A stretch of 64,000 nucleotides of DNA, taken from NCBI GenBank assembly GCA_030762175.1, contig CM060841.1, positions 14,609,001 through 14,673,000 of the forward strand, written 5' to 3'. This document shows positions 45,366 through 60,300 of the stretch, piece by piece; position 1 is the stretch's first letter, and the number at the start of each line of letters is the position of its first letter. Origin of the DNA: Metallyticus violacea. Taxonomy: Eukaryota; Arthropoda; Insecta; Mantodea; Metallyticidae. A program made the position numbers and the translations under genes. The notes beneath the pieces were generated by a model. It saw only the letters and a list, made by a program, of their open reading frames with translations. It had not been told where the DNA came from and ran no database searches.

Positions 45366-48300
45366 CTGTAAATAAAACAAGATTGTGTTATATTATGCAG
45401 CTTAGGACATATTAAGATGTGGAAATTTGTACATTCATACAATACATATGTAGCTTGTAAATGGTGTTACAAATTTGAAACACATATAACTCAAATTTAA
45501 TGAAATTAATAAAAATTACAATTTGTGTTAGTGAAGAGAGAAACTCAAAAATGTTTATTTATATCGCAGATACTCAATGTGAATCCCCATGGTAACTGGG
45601 TGTACATCTAGCCTATAGTCAAATTCCTGCCATATGTGTAACATAGCACCATCAGTTGCTACCATTACTTCTGTGATATGCACTTGCAGATTTGGCATGG
45701 TATATCTAAGGATGAAAGCTATGCCAAGCTTTCCAAGACGTAAGAACTATAATACACAACAATGCTTTTCAACGCTACTCTGGAATGCCAGTGGCTTCTG
45801 ACACAGTAAAAAATTAAATATTATTACTTAAATATAATGTAGATATCTTTGTAATTCTTGAAGCTAATATTAATATTGATAACGAAAAGTTTTATAATTT
45901 TAAAAACTTACAAAATATATTGTCTACATAAAGATTGACAAGTGCAAGTGGCATACTAGTAGGAGTTAAAAACTCCATTTTAAGTAAAACAATTACACTG
46001 AAAACTTTGAATTCCACAAACTATGCTGAAATTATTCAATCAAAAGTATGACTTCAGAATGCAAAATACACAATTTTTGGTAAATACAGTCTCCAGAATA
46101 GCCACCAACTAATTCTTGACTTAATAGAAGTTAAACAAAATACCCTAATAATAGGAGACCTGAATGGGCATTCAAAACAGTAGGGATACAATTCCTCCAA
46201 TGTGGTAGGAAAAACGATTGAAGAATTTTTGGAAGCAAATGCAGTCAATTTAATATACAAAAACTTTTATTCACTGGGGACTCAACAAATCCTGATATGG
46301 TGATTGCCTCTCCAGATATTGCAAATCACACCATTAGAAGAGTATTGGAAGATATAGGTAGTGGCCATAGAGTCATCATAACTGAAACCATCCAGCCACA
46401 AATGAGTCATTCAAAAGCTAGTTGCCTGAAGAGATGGAACTTCCAAAAAGCAATCTGGAAAACTTTTCAGAAAGTCACTGACAAAAAATTTGAAGATATT
46501 GGCATGGAGGAAAGTCAGCTGAAACTAATCGACAAAGTTAACAAACTTATTAATGCTGCAAAAATAAAAATACTCAGAGGAAAGTGTATTAGGTACAAAC
46601 CTTTTTGGAATCGAATATTATCTGCATTAAAAAGAGACTGAGATAACACAGAAATATAGCAGAAGCAACAAAAGATCCTAACTTATTGAGAGATTGGAGA
46701 AAGAAAACTGCATTTCTAAACAGAGAAATAAAAAATACTAAGAGGGAGTCATTTAATAAATTCCTTAGTTCCCTTGACTGTAGAAGTAATAGCACTAAAG
46801 TACATAAATATATTAATACATTAAACAACATCTCAGAAACAAAACAAGAACATTATTAATAACAACAATGTCCTCATTCATGATAAAGACATAGCCAATA
46901 GATTTGCCACTGATTACAAAATTGCACATGTATTGAATACAGACAATGGGAAACTAAATAAAATATTAAAAAGGCATAAACCTGAGGTATTTGCAGGCGA
47001 ACAATGTCTATTTTATGACAACTTTACAATTCAAGAACTGAACAAAGCAATCTTTTCTCTTAAGACCAAAAAGACCAGACAAATTCATAGTGAATACATC
47101 AAGAAATTAGGATGCAGGACCAAGAAGGTGCTATTGAACATATTCAACAAGATCTGGAAGAGTAAAGAAGTATTTCTGTTATATGGAAAAAAACTTATAA
47201 TCATTCCAATTAAGAAAAAAGACAAACCAGCAGGCGAGTTAGATAGTTTTAGGCATATATCCTTAACCTCAATAGTACTTGCTAAAACAATGGAGAAAAT
47301 GGTTACTACAATATTAACTTTCTGGAATCTCAAAATCTTTCAGACCTTCAAGAAGGTTTCAGAAAGCAATATTCAACAATTAATAAGATTTTACATTTAA
47401 TCCAGGATATTAAAAGTGTCTGCATCAAAAAGAAACAATGCTTACCTGCTTTGTTGACTTCAAAAATGCCTTTAACAAAGTATGGAAAGAGAAGCTTATT
47501 TATAAGATGAATAATATTGGGATAAGAGGAAACATGTGGAGATGGTTCATGGATCTCTAGGAATCAGGGCTGGGGAACATAGAGGCCAATGAAGAAGTGT
47601 TTTATCATTTTGGTATGGGGTGAATCCATTTGTTTTTATGGTTTATCATTAAGCTTCCTTCTGACTTTGCTGAGAAAATGTGAGAGTATGTCATCCTGTT
47701 GAAAAATGAAACCAGGACTGTTCTGTTCAAGCTACAAAAGGAGCCATTTAAAAAGAAAGGCCAAGCTTATTGGCATGGGTTGCAGTCAGAACACATTTAC
47801 CTTAGGACAGTGGTAATCAACTAATTTGCACTGTGCATCTCCCTTGCTCATTTGCTTGCCTTGAGCAACTGAGCATGCGGGAATGATGCACAGGTTTTAT
47901 GTAGTGGTGTATCTCTGTTTCTAATAAGCAAGGCATTGGAGTGATTTGAATAAATTAATAGTAACTATTATGGCATCAGCCAAATTATATTTTACATGTG
48001 CAAACAGAATGAGACATTGAATAGTGGCAGCACAGTTGTTGCATAATACTGATACAATTTCAAAAATAACTTAATATTCAAATTAACAATAGTCTTGTAT
48101 ATGCAGAGGGTGCCAAAAAAACTTTCACAGTAGATATCTATTTAATATATTTCAAAGTTGGACCGAAAAACAACAATAATATGTAGTATGATGTTCTGTA
48201 AACAGATGTGACTCACATTACATTTGGTAGCATTACTACAATAAAATGGAGCCAAAATTATCATTTGAATAGTGGAAAGCAATTTTGAAGTGATATTGGA

Positions 48301-51300
48301 AAACCGAGAATGTTGTTGAAGATCAAAGGTGACGTGTATACAGAATAGAACCGTTGTTGGACTTCTACCTATGCGGAACTCTTAAGGATGTTGTATACCG
48401 TAGAAAACCAGCTATATTGGCAGCACTTCTGGAAGAAATTGAAATGACATGTGCTGCAATCGCTGAGGACACTTTCGCAAACATTGCCCAAACAGTAGTT
48501 CAACGTACTCAGAAGTGTATTGATACCTATGGTGGGCATGTTTAGCAACTGTTGTAACAGTAAAAGTCTAAGATGATTAGTGCTCATGATTTTCTGTTTG
48601 TGTAAATTCAGTTTTGTTATGTTAACACAGTTTTTTTTTGCTTGAAGTGTGTATACATTTTTTGGCACCCTCTGTATTTCTAAATTAAACATTGAATACC
48701 ACTACATAAATAAATATGTATGGACTAAACCATGAGCACAATGAATGGTACTATTTTAGGTTTTAAAGCAGATAAGTAATTTAAATGACAAATATAAACT
48801 GTTTATTAAAGTAATAGAGTGAAAATAAATATTGCTACTATTTGTGTGTATACACAGAAGTTTATTCAATAATGGCAGTGAAATTTTTTTTTTAATTCTT
48901 TTTTCACTGAACAACTTCTAAATGTTTGGCAACAGTGTTTGCATGATGTATAGTCAAAGAGCACATTGCAAAGTGTGATCCCATGGTTGATTTTTTTGTC
49001 AAGATTTGTTAATTTTCATCATAAAAAAAACTCACAAATATATGTTGGCCCAAATAAACATGAGATTCCAGCAGCATATTTGCATAATAGTGGAAATCAA
49101 AACCTTTGGAAGATTTTTATAAAATTCACTCAACCCTCTTTTGGTTGCCCATTTCTCCTTCAATTCATGATCATATTTCAGGTTCAAGTATGATCAACTT
49201 CCATGAAATATAGAGTAATATATTTGACTTTATTGTATGATTTAGCTGAATTACACACTCTTAATGCTTCACTTACTTGTCATAATGCTAAATTCAGTTG
49301 AACTTTAGCCTGGCTGATGATGAGAACTAAATGTTCTCGGAAACCGGTTCCATACATTTATGACAATTAAGTGAAGCATTAAGAGTGTGTAGCTCAACTA
49401 AATCATACAATTATATGATTGGCTTCACTGTGCAAGTTCCAATTTACAATTTAATTAGAGCCATATATATTTGAAATAAACATTTAAGACTTTCTAAATG
49501 TTGGAATCTTGAGTGAAATTCCTGGTTCTCCCAGTATTTATGCAAATTCTTGTTAAGTGTGCAGAAGTCTGAAATTCCTTCATTTTGGGAAATGATGAGG
49601 TGCTTGTCCTTTAATTGACACTTCCAAAGAATTAATGTCAGTTTAAAGGCCTAGGTTCTGTCATATATTTTGGGGGACTATTTTGTCTTTACCTTGAAGA
49701 GGAAGGTTCAAAGAGTTCAAATGTCCTTTTGAATCTGTTAGAAATTCAAAGTCAAAAGTGCATTTAGCATTACTCAGTTCCAGAACAGGTGTCTCCATTT
49801 GTTCCATGAATGAAGGTAACTCTTCTTGAAGTTCAAAAACACAATTCAGCAATTTACCATGACTGAGCACTTCACAATAATATGACAAGTCATCATATTT
49901 ATTATTGCATCTTCCAAGAAAACCTTAAATTGACATAATTGCATTCATAGTTTTAGTAACATGCATAACACTTTTAGTTTAATTTGTTGTGAGCATAGGC
50001 TTCTGGTGTAAAATGCAGCAAATTGATGATGCCATCAATTACATTGAAACTTTTCAGTTTGTTTCTCTCATGCCCTATTAGATCTTTCTTACATCCAACC
50101 TAGCAGGAGCACTAGCAGTTGCCAAGGAAGACCAAACTTTTCTATGACCTCTTGGAGATCTGTGAAAATATCAACACCTGTGGTTTGCCCTTCATTAGGA
50201 TCATGTTCAACATCTTGATCTATAGTTTGGAATTTACTCCCCATATAAAAATAACAATCTGAGCTTTATCACTGATATCGGTAGTCTCATCTAATGCCAA
50301 AAAATAAATAAACAAATGCTGTTGCATTATTTACTAGCTGAGATTGGAATCATCAGCTAAATTGTGAATACATTTCTTCATAGTGGAGGGTAACAAACTT
50401 ATTGCTTCAAACTGCTGGACCTGTAGTAAGCTAAGTTCATCAATGACTGTGCTTAAGCACTCTTTCATAAATATACCATCTATAAAAGTTGGTCGCTTTT
50501 GTGCTGTCAGAAGTGAAAGTTTGTAATTTACATGTACATCAGATTTACTAATATGTATTATGTTCTGCAGTATGTTAGAATTTTCATTGGTTTTTGTAGA
50601 TTGATGTTCATTTAAGGTTTTTAATATGATCACACACTCAAACTTGTTATATTCATTAGTATGATGAAAATAATATGTTTTCAAGTTGAAGTATTTTGTT
50701 ATAAAGATCTTTTACACAAACTAGACATTTAGTTGTTTTGTTACAGCTCACAAACAAATTATTTTCTTTTCAGACGGGCCTAAATATAGGAGGTATATTA
50801 GGTCTACTATTTACACCTGACATGTTTGCAGGTTATGAAACTGCTGCGCTGCTACCTTCACTCAGAAGACTGTGCTGCTTGCTCCTGCAATGTACTTACC
50901 TTGGAAATATACAGTCACTGCCTTAAGGGCATTGTACATATGCTCTAAGGGGACATGAAAGTTTTTAGTTTAGATCTGACATCATATTTGCTTACTGTAC
51001 CAGAAAGATGGAAGGAGGCTTCATAACTCAACACTAAGAATTCCAATTAAAAGTTAATTTGCAAGAACTTGTGTCTCACCATTCTCACCTTTTCTTTTTC
51101 TGTACTGAATTTTAGAGAATTCCCCTTTATCCTAAAATATAGCTCGAAGTTCTTATTGTAGGTTGTTGTTCCATTGAATGTTATTTTCATAAAACATGAA
51201 GTTTGTAAGCAAAAAAGTATAATTTAAAATTCATTTTGTGTTGGAACTAATACAGTTGGGAATTAATTTATTCATAATTAGCCAGTGAATCGATTTAATA

Positions 51301-54300
51301 TTCTTATGCTTCACTTACCATTGAATTATACAGAATATGTTTCATAGGCTTTTGCCTGCATAATCAGCTATGAGTATATTAAATTGACTCACTAGCTAAT
51401 TATGAATAAAAAAAGTATAATACTACACTTTTTAATCAACATAGTCATGTCAGCATCTAAACCTAGTTAATCATAGTTGATATTGGACATCTATATTTAT
51501 TATTTTATTTTTCCACAAGTGAAGCTATAGATTTCAATAAATTCCTATGTTTGAATTACATTTTTATCAGGTGGAATTAATTGTTTACCTTTCACAATCC
51601 TTTCTAGAGCATCATCTATGTTATAACTGACTTCAAACTTATCAGCAATCTTCTGTCCAATGTCATCCAGAGAGTTTTGGAAGAACTTCTTCACCTCCTC
51701 TCCCCAGCCACCACAAGTAATGTGACTCTGAACTAATTCTTCCATTGTATCTATGGTGACTCTTCATGATTTGCCATTAATGCAGGTTAGTTAGTATAGA
51801 AATACATTATATATAGAAAAACATTATATCATAGTTTATAAACTAAAATACTTAAATAACCTATCTATTAAAATGAAGAATGCCAACAGATTCAACATTG
51901 TTTGCTGGTTCCAATATTAATTAAATTTGGAATCTAACCAGTAAGCATGTATTAATAATCTCTTGTGAGTCAAACAATTTAAAAAACACTCTTAGCTTCA
52001 CTTAAGATTTAATTGAACATGTTTTATGGACTTAAATGTAAATTGGAACTTACACAGTGAAGCCAATCATATTAATGGATATCATTGTATGATTCAGTTG
52101 AACTACACACTCTTAAAGCTTCACTTACTTTTCATAAATGTATGGAACCGGTTTTGAGAACATTTTGTTCCCATCTTCAGCCATGCTAAAGTTCAACTGT
52201 CGGATCATTCATTGTGGGAATATACATTCCCACAGCACAGCACAGCAATAAATAGAGCTCTTTTAGGAAATTTGGAAAAAATTATATGTAATTTAAAGCT
52301 GTCTTAAAGGCCTCCTTCAACCAAAGATTGAATTTATTATCTGTGGTGACTTAAATGCAGACTTTATGATAGAGAGTAATACAACTTGCTCAATGCTAAG
52401 AACAGATAATCTTATTTTATCCATAATTAGCTAGTCAATTTAATACTTTTATGCTCACTTACCATTGAATTATACAGAACATGTTTTACAGGCTTTCACC
52501 CTCATCATCAGCTGTGAGTTGACTGTCAAATTCATTGTTGGTTGAATGAACTTGTACCTCTCATGGACATTTTATGAACTTTTGGATTAATTTGTCTTCT
52601 GTTGGGATCTTGAAGTTTATAACCTTATCATCTTATTTTTATAAACATTTTTTCCCATATTCCCAGCTCCAAGGGTCTATCTACAAATTTCAACTCACAC
52701 CGTGTATATAGAGGAAGATTTCAGCAATCAAAAAATAAGTACGCTAATTTTCTCTATTGAATTAATTCAGTTTTGTAAATATATTAAATGTAAATACTTT
52801 AAGCTACCATTTTATAAATATTCTAGGTGTAAATAAGTTGCCTTTAATATGTATTTTTGTTTTTGTTTTTCTATATTAATGTATATTATGGCATATTAAA
52901 ATAAACTATCTAAAAACTGACCATCTCTGCTAAACATTACACCAGAGTTAAAATTTATAAATATGAAAAATGTGACATTTCATCTAATGTACATAATGTA
53001 ATGTACATTACATAAAGTATGTAATTCTGAAGAAATGTACATCCCAGTTAGGATCCACAGATTGAAGTGATATGATATGCTATAATAAGATATATATTTA
53101 AAAATGTAGAAACTTATGATTGGCTCTTAGGTGATATGTGATGTTATTTTTTTAGAACTTTTTGTCTCTTGGTACATCAGATAGAGTTGTTATCTGTTTA
53201 AATAAAACAGGAAAAAAGAAAGAAAGAAACACACATATCATTCAAGTTCATTGTAAGACCATCAAAATTAACTTAAACACCAACAAACTCAACTCCAACC
53301 AAAGATTCAAAATGATATAAAAACTGAGAGTATGACAAAGATCCATGAAACATGTCCTGATTAAATATTATGTAAACAAAGCTAGGAGATATTTTTAAAA
53401 AGTTTGATTATTATGCTTACTGGGTTTTAGCTCAAGAATACTAAACCAATTAATATTCAACACATTTAATGGGAGAAAATTAAAACTGCTATTAGTGTAG
53501 TTAATTAATCAATTGTTCCCTCCTAATGTCTTTACTCTACCAATGAACACAGATTGCCTTTGACTCAGATTCTGATATTAAAATTATTAAAATACACAGT
53601 ACAGGCTCCCAGTATGGAATCTATGTGGAAAAGAAGTAAAGAAACATAGTTATTCCTTTTAATCTCGTTAGATTTATACAACACAGAGTGTACTACCCAT
53701 TTACTCATAGCATGTAGGTTCAGCAGAGGTCATGCAAGCAAGGTCTCTATTCTTAGTTCTTAATAAATCATTAGCTTTGCTTATGGCAAGTGGTATGTTA
53801 AAGCAGTGCATTTTACTGTTTTTTTACTTGTTGAATATGGTTAAGAAAGTTCATACTCTCATAGCTTATGAAGTACATTCTGTTATCTGTTTTCTACAAG
53901 GAAAATGTGAATCCAGAGGACATTCATTATTAAATTACAGAAGTTTATGGTATAAGGTAATGAGTGAATCATTTCTAAGGCATTCGGTATAGAAATAATC
54001 CTCATTTGGTTCAGCAGACCAAACTTCAACTGGGAGGTTCTGGATCATTCTACCTCTAACCCATACTTGGAGGGTTAAGGGGCCTGGTAGCAGAGATCTA
54101 TGATGGAGAACTGGTTTAACAGAGAATTGAATACTATCAAAATTAATTTAAATCTGAAATCTTTTTAAATAGGTACCTAGCTTAGTCTTTTATAAATACC
54201 ATGCATTTTAACTCTTTTGTAATTTTATTATTATTTTGTTACTCCTGATCACATTACAAACAAGAATTCAATTCTGAGAAAACCAGCTAAGGAATATGCT

Positions 54301-57300
54301 GTTGTCATTAGTGATTGTAACAATAAGCAAAAGAATCCATGGTGTTAGGAAAAATCTGAATTAAAGTCAAGTATTAGTATTTTTAAAATACTATTTTTCC
54401 CTTAAATTTAATTGGTTGGTTGCTGGTATGACTGGCAATCATGCCCAACAAATAAGTGGAATTGGGCAACTCCAATTTTTCTTGGTTTGAATAATAGATG
54501 TTTCAAAGTCTTTAGATAATTATATGATTATTCTTTTAAATTTTTCCATGTAATTTAAAATTGTACAATGCTATCCAGATAGAATACCAGCAGAAAAAGA
54601 TTCAAATTGTTGTACTTAAGATTAATATGCAATATTACTAAACTAATATAATAAATTATCTAGTTTATTAAAGTGCATTTTAAAATATAATTTTGATAAT
54701 TACCTAGGAGCAGGATTGGCTAATATTGCTGTCAAGCTTGCTCTGTATGCTACTACAAGTAGAATGCAGTAGATCCACCACCAACCTGTGAGCATCCTTA
54801 TTGACCATCCTGTAGGAAACTTGGGTAAGGAGACAAGAAGTAGCATTCCATAAGTGTAAAGAATACCATTGTCCAACTGGCTAAAGAGGTATAATCCTGT
54901 GACTTTTTCATTGCTTGCTTTGTCTTGCACTGTCTTCATAATGTGATGGTGATACAATGCCAAATTATAGAATACAAAACCTATGAAGAAAAGAGCAACC
55001 AATATTGCTGCCCACATTCCTGATCTGTAATTAGTAATATGTACTTGATTAGATTATCTGCAGAAATCATCATTTTTCAGATTATAAATAATCTGTAGGA
55101 AAATATGCATTTTTATTTGTAGATGGCACACTGTAATCCATTGAAATCATAAAAAGAGCATGCATAGGGAATTCAAAAAGTTTTGAAACCAGCTCATGCA
55201 TTGTTAAACAATAATGAGTATATCCAGAGCATTAGATTCTACATTTTCACTCTGTACAAGAAGATAAAAGGTCAAAATATTCATGAGCACTTGGTAACAC
55301 ATTTGGTAGCAAGTATGTTCATTTAATATGTAGCAAGATGAATTTGAACTTTTGAGGAGTGGGAAACTTTGATAGATAATTTTCACTTTGATTAGCCTTG
55401 GGATGCTGTGAACAGGAGAACAATTCTTAGAGTGGGGATTTGATAAAGAGAAATTGTCATTTTGTTGTTAAAGTATGGAAGCTGGTATCAGTATTGGTAG
55501 CATCGATGCTATACTGCACCAACATTTAAAGCTGCAAAATATTTGTGCAAAATACATACTCTAACCAATGAAAAGAAAATGAAGGGGGAAAATGTGAAAG
55601 GAAATTTTCTACAAACTGGCTTTAAATAGTTGACAAACACATGCACTGGTCATTAAGGTTGGATTTATTATCTTACCACCCCAAGAAAAATCAGAATTAC
55701 AAGTGGTGGGCTGATGATAATCCCAGGATAAAAAAATTATTTGATTTTGTTTTAATATGAAGCAAATGTTCATAATTTTCACCATTTATTAAGGACCAAT
55801 ATCAAAGAAGAGTATCAAGGAAGGATTGATATGATGATGAAGGTGCAAGATTATAATCTTGAAGCTATTAAGAGCAAAGAAGTAAAATAATATTGATTGT
55901 GTTGATTTGGTTTATTTACTGATGCTCTTTAACATCTCAGGTCATCAGCATCCCATTCTATTCAGGGTGTAAAACGGCTGACAAATTTTGCTCAGGAGCC
56001 TCTTCTTTCAGGTTTGAGGTTCTTTTCGTGCTGTAAATGTATGATGTGGGACCCATGGCTTTACTTCCCTTCTGAAGGAGCCCATACTTAGGATTTTTAT
56101 GCCCAAAAAAATCCATCAATCCTGGCAAAGTTTGAACCCGCAATCTTGGGTTAAGAAAGCAAGTATGGTTACCACTACACCACCAGGACCAACAAAATAA
56201 TATTGATATAGAGTGGTTAACAACATATGTACACTGGAAAATAAATTATTAAATTAGCTACTAGAAAAAATACAAATCAATTTAAAGAGAATGGTCTTAA
56301 ACAAGCATATAAAGAAGTAAATTTTAATAGGAAGGAGTATGCTCCCAGAATGAAAGGAAGAAGATATTATTAGTACAACAGAAGAGATGTTGAATAGGGG
56401 AAGGATCACTTCCACCAGCTACTGAATTTTGAAGCAAGCATTGAAAAGAATGAAAAGAACAACAGGAGACAGAGGAAGAAGAGCTATAGCTACTGAATAT
56501 ACTAAATTTACAGCTTGCAATAAATACCTTAAAAATGGTAAAGCTCAAGGTACAGGCAATGTAAAAACTGAGTTAATTAAATCAAATGGAACAACTTTGC
56601 AAAATATGATATGACAGAAACAGATTTGATAGAAGAGCAAATACTCAAAGAGTATAAAGTTGGAATAGAATGTCCAATAAAAACAAGCTGTATGGATTAA
56701 GAATGGGACAAGTTACAACTAGCAGTTGTCATACTAAAATATTTTGGAACTGGTAACAAGGACTTTTTAAGAAAATTTGGTCATTATATAGGGAAGGTAA
56801 GAGAGAAATGGTGGAAAAGAGTGAATAAGGTTAAGGAAGAAAGTATATAGGAGATAGGGAAGGTACTGGAGAGGGTGGGATCTAATACAAATATAACCAG
56901 GGTGTTCAGTGTGTAGGATCCCAGAAATGTGCACTCTGGGAACAAGGATAAAAATGTAAAAATATTTGTTAACCTTTTTGTAATGACTGAGTGAAATAAA
57001 TATTCTATTCTATTTTACTAAGATATCAACATGTCTTAGGCAAATTAGGGCATGGCATCAGAGGGAGGGGGTTAGAGTCTGTATCTACAATGCAAGAATC
57101 TGCTGCTAATAAAGACAGGACACTACACAGAGTTCAGGGTCGGCTATACTGTATGACTGTTGTTAAGGCAACTTCACATCCATGGTAGTATAGGTTCCAT
57201 GAACTATTTTTACACTGTATAAATATAACAGACATTGTGGTTAATAAGTTTCTAGCATGAAGATGGTAGAATAAAAACATAGTATCATCTTACAATGTAA

Positions 57301-60300
57301 TCTCCTTTTACTTCAATGCATTTCCATACCTTTAAATTAACGTTTCAGTATCCCCTAAAAATGTTTAAAGCTTTGTCAGCAAAATGCTGCAAACATCGTC
57401 CTTCAATTCATCATCATTGTGAATCTTTGTCCTTAAATTTCAGATTTTACTTTTGAAAATGAGTAATTCACTGAGCTGTATGGTGGATGAAAGCCAATTG
57501 TGTTCATAGTTACCATGTGAACTGGTGCATTTTCATGAAGCAGAAAATCTTTTTGACTCAATATTGTATGCCTCTTTTCCTTTAAAGCAATGTACAATTG
57601 ATGCAGTTGCTCAGCATAGTAATCTCCAATCATGTTGTGCTCTTTTCTTTGAAATCTTAATGAAGAAAATAGGAAAAGTAGAGAAGCAGCAATGAAAGTG
57701 ACAAGAAGCAAGATGAAACTAGGTAGATTTAGATTTGAGAGGATAGGGTCAGAATAGGGACAGGATTTGATGCTTTTAATTAGAAACATAAAAGGTTTGT
57801 TAGATAAACTGAATAATTGTGAGTTAGGGCAAATTCTAATAGCAGTGGTAGAAACCTAGTAATGTAAAGTTGCTAAAGTGGATAAATCTGGGTATGATTT
57901 GTTAATTAAATATAGAATGAAAGAGTAGAAAAGGGGTGTGCATCTGGTGGAGTAGGTGTCTTTGTAAAAAGGGACTAAGACCTTAGAGCTAAAGGGAATC
58001 AGAACATAGGCAGTAAGTTTGCAATGTGCTGTATAATATTTGACTCTTTTCCAAATAAGTATAATTTAGTTTAGATACAGTATTCAGTGCACAAAATTCT
58101 TCTGCATTTCATTAGCTAAAAATAGTTTATTAAATTAAATAAAGATATTCAGGAGTTTCATAACAGACATATGAATAAAGAGAAAGTGATTGTAATAAAT
58201 ATTATAGAGGATGAAAGGAATAAGTGAATTGGAGAAAATAAATATTTATTTATTTTTATTTTGCTTATTTAAGGAAGCTCTTGAACACTGGTCATTAGCA
58301 TCCCATTTAATTCTGCTGTAAAATGCTTATAAACTTTGCTCAGAGGCCTCTTCTTTCAAGCTAGAGGCTCTTTTTTAATATCAGAATTCTTGAATAGGAA
58401 TAATGCTGAAGGACTAATAATGCAAAATATTATTAAGAGGGAGAATAGTAAAATAAAAACAGAGTAACAGGAACAGAAAAGAGATTAGGTTGGTACACAA
58501 TTAATGTATAATGGTAAAGAAAAGAGTTATAAGGGAACTGAACAGATGGGAGCAAACTGAAGATATTAAGCAGAGGGAAAATTACCTTATTGAAAGATGA
58601 GGGTATAGAATACTTAATGAGAAAGAAGAAGAAATGGGGAGTGCAAATGAATAATATATGTAAATATTGTACTTATGAAGCTGTTGACAATGGAGTGGCA
58701 ATATAACCTCAATTTGGGTATTATTTTTTACACTAAACTCCATTCACGTACACAAAAGTACAATGAGTTTCAGGAGAATCTCTCCCATCTTCAGTTGCTC
58801 ACTGAACCGCTGTTACTCAAAACTATGGCTGGACAAACGGTTGTTCCTGTGGTGGCCTCTGTTGGTTGAAGTACAAAGTTGCTGAGCTGATCCATAGGAG
58901 GAAACTTGAAATTCATTAGGTTTTCTCTATTTTTTAATATGAAAATTTTTTCCCAAGTGGATAACTCCAATGGGCTGTGAAGATGTTTCAGCAATTTAAT
59001 TCCCGGTTTTATTTCATGGTTTTTGGTCCAAAAGTGAGCTGCTACTGCTACATAGGCAAAACAAAAAGAAATTTGGATATTCGTAGGAAAGAACATTTTA
59101 GGAATATTCAATTTAAACAGGTGGATAAATCAGCAGCAGCAGCTCACCTATGGACCAAAAACCATGAAATAAAACCAGGAATTAAACTGCTGAAACGTCA
59201 TCACAACCCATTGGAGTTATCCACTTAGGAAAAAATTTTCATATTAAAAAATAGAGAAAACCTAATAAATTTCAAGTTTCCTCCTATGGATGAGCTCAGC
59301 AACTTTCTACTTCAACCAACAGAGGCCACCATAGGAACATCCATTTGTCCAGCCATAGTTTCGAGTAATGGCAGTTCAGTGAGCAACTGAAGATGGGAGA
59401 GATTCTCCAGAAACAGAATGGAGTTTAGTGTAAAAAATGAATACCCAAGTAGAAGAATATATGTGATACAGTAGAAGAGAATGACAATAAAAAATAGTCA
59501 CTAATTAAAAACTTATACTAATTTGATTACTGGAGGATATAATACCAGCTGAATCTTGGTCAAAACATTTTAGAGGCTTTTAGGACTACAAACAAGATAA
59601 TACAGTAAAATAGTTTACTAAAAGGATAGTTTTTATATTGAGGAGTTAGATAAAGATATTTAGGAAGACAAGGTTTTTTGAACATATTGAAAAATTGAAA
59701 ATAAACAAGACTAGTGTACCAGATGGACTACCTAATGAATTTTGAAAGCCTTGGTATGAGGACACAGATAGATTTCTCTTTACTGGTAAGATTAGTTGAA
59801 TTCAATTTGGAAAACAGAAAAACATGAATTGTGATATCATTTTATAAGACTAAATAATCCTGCTAATTATAGAGATATGAAGCACTGTGGGTAAGATAAA
59901 GAGAAAAAGGAGTGAGTACATCATGTACAAAAGCCTTACAGAGAATATACAAGGATGATGAATTCTAAGTAAAGTATGTAAAAAAAAGGCAATGGATAAC
60001 CTGCAGAATGTGATGGGTTGAAGACAAGAATGTAAACTCAGTACAATTCTGTTTAATTTATTTATTGATAATGTAATAGAGGAGATGGGAAATAATTATT
60101 TGCATCTTCATTTATTAGTAAATAACAAAGAAATCTTGCATTATTGTTTGCAGATGAACTGGTTTTAGGGTTCATTTCAAGTGGTAGGTAGACAAAAGCT
60201 ATAGATACTTTAACAAATTATTGTAAAAATCTCGACCTGAAGATAAATAAAAATAAAAATAAAATTATGGTGTTTAAGAGGAAAAATAGGATCTGAAAAG

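Larger units (their letters stand above)
58697..59455. mobile_element. Penelope-like element: inverted duplication of GIY-YIG endonuclease end
   Basis: Large palindrome: 58697-59037 is the reverse complement of about 59118-59450 (ACACTAAACTCC at left, GGAGTTTAGTGT at right). The central plus strand encodes CYCYIGKTKRNLDIRRKEHF and AAAAHLWTKNHEIKPGIKLL: the GIY-YIG nuclease core (YIGKT-R---R--EH) plus its downstream His/Glu region, diagnostic of PLEs. The minus arm encodes the same tail (AAHFWTKNHEIKPGIKLLKH to GSVSN-stop). The RT domain is absent. Confidence 0.8.

Noticed and set aside
49661..50684. A host GTF2IRD2/ZBED-type gene
   Set aside because: The matching segments are split by many stops and frameshifts with no splice sites linking them; a hAT fossil is the simpler reading.
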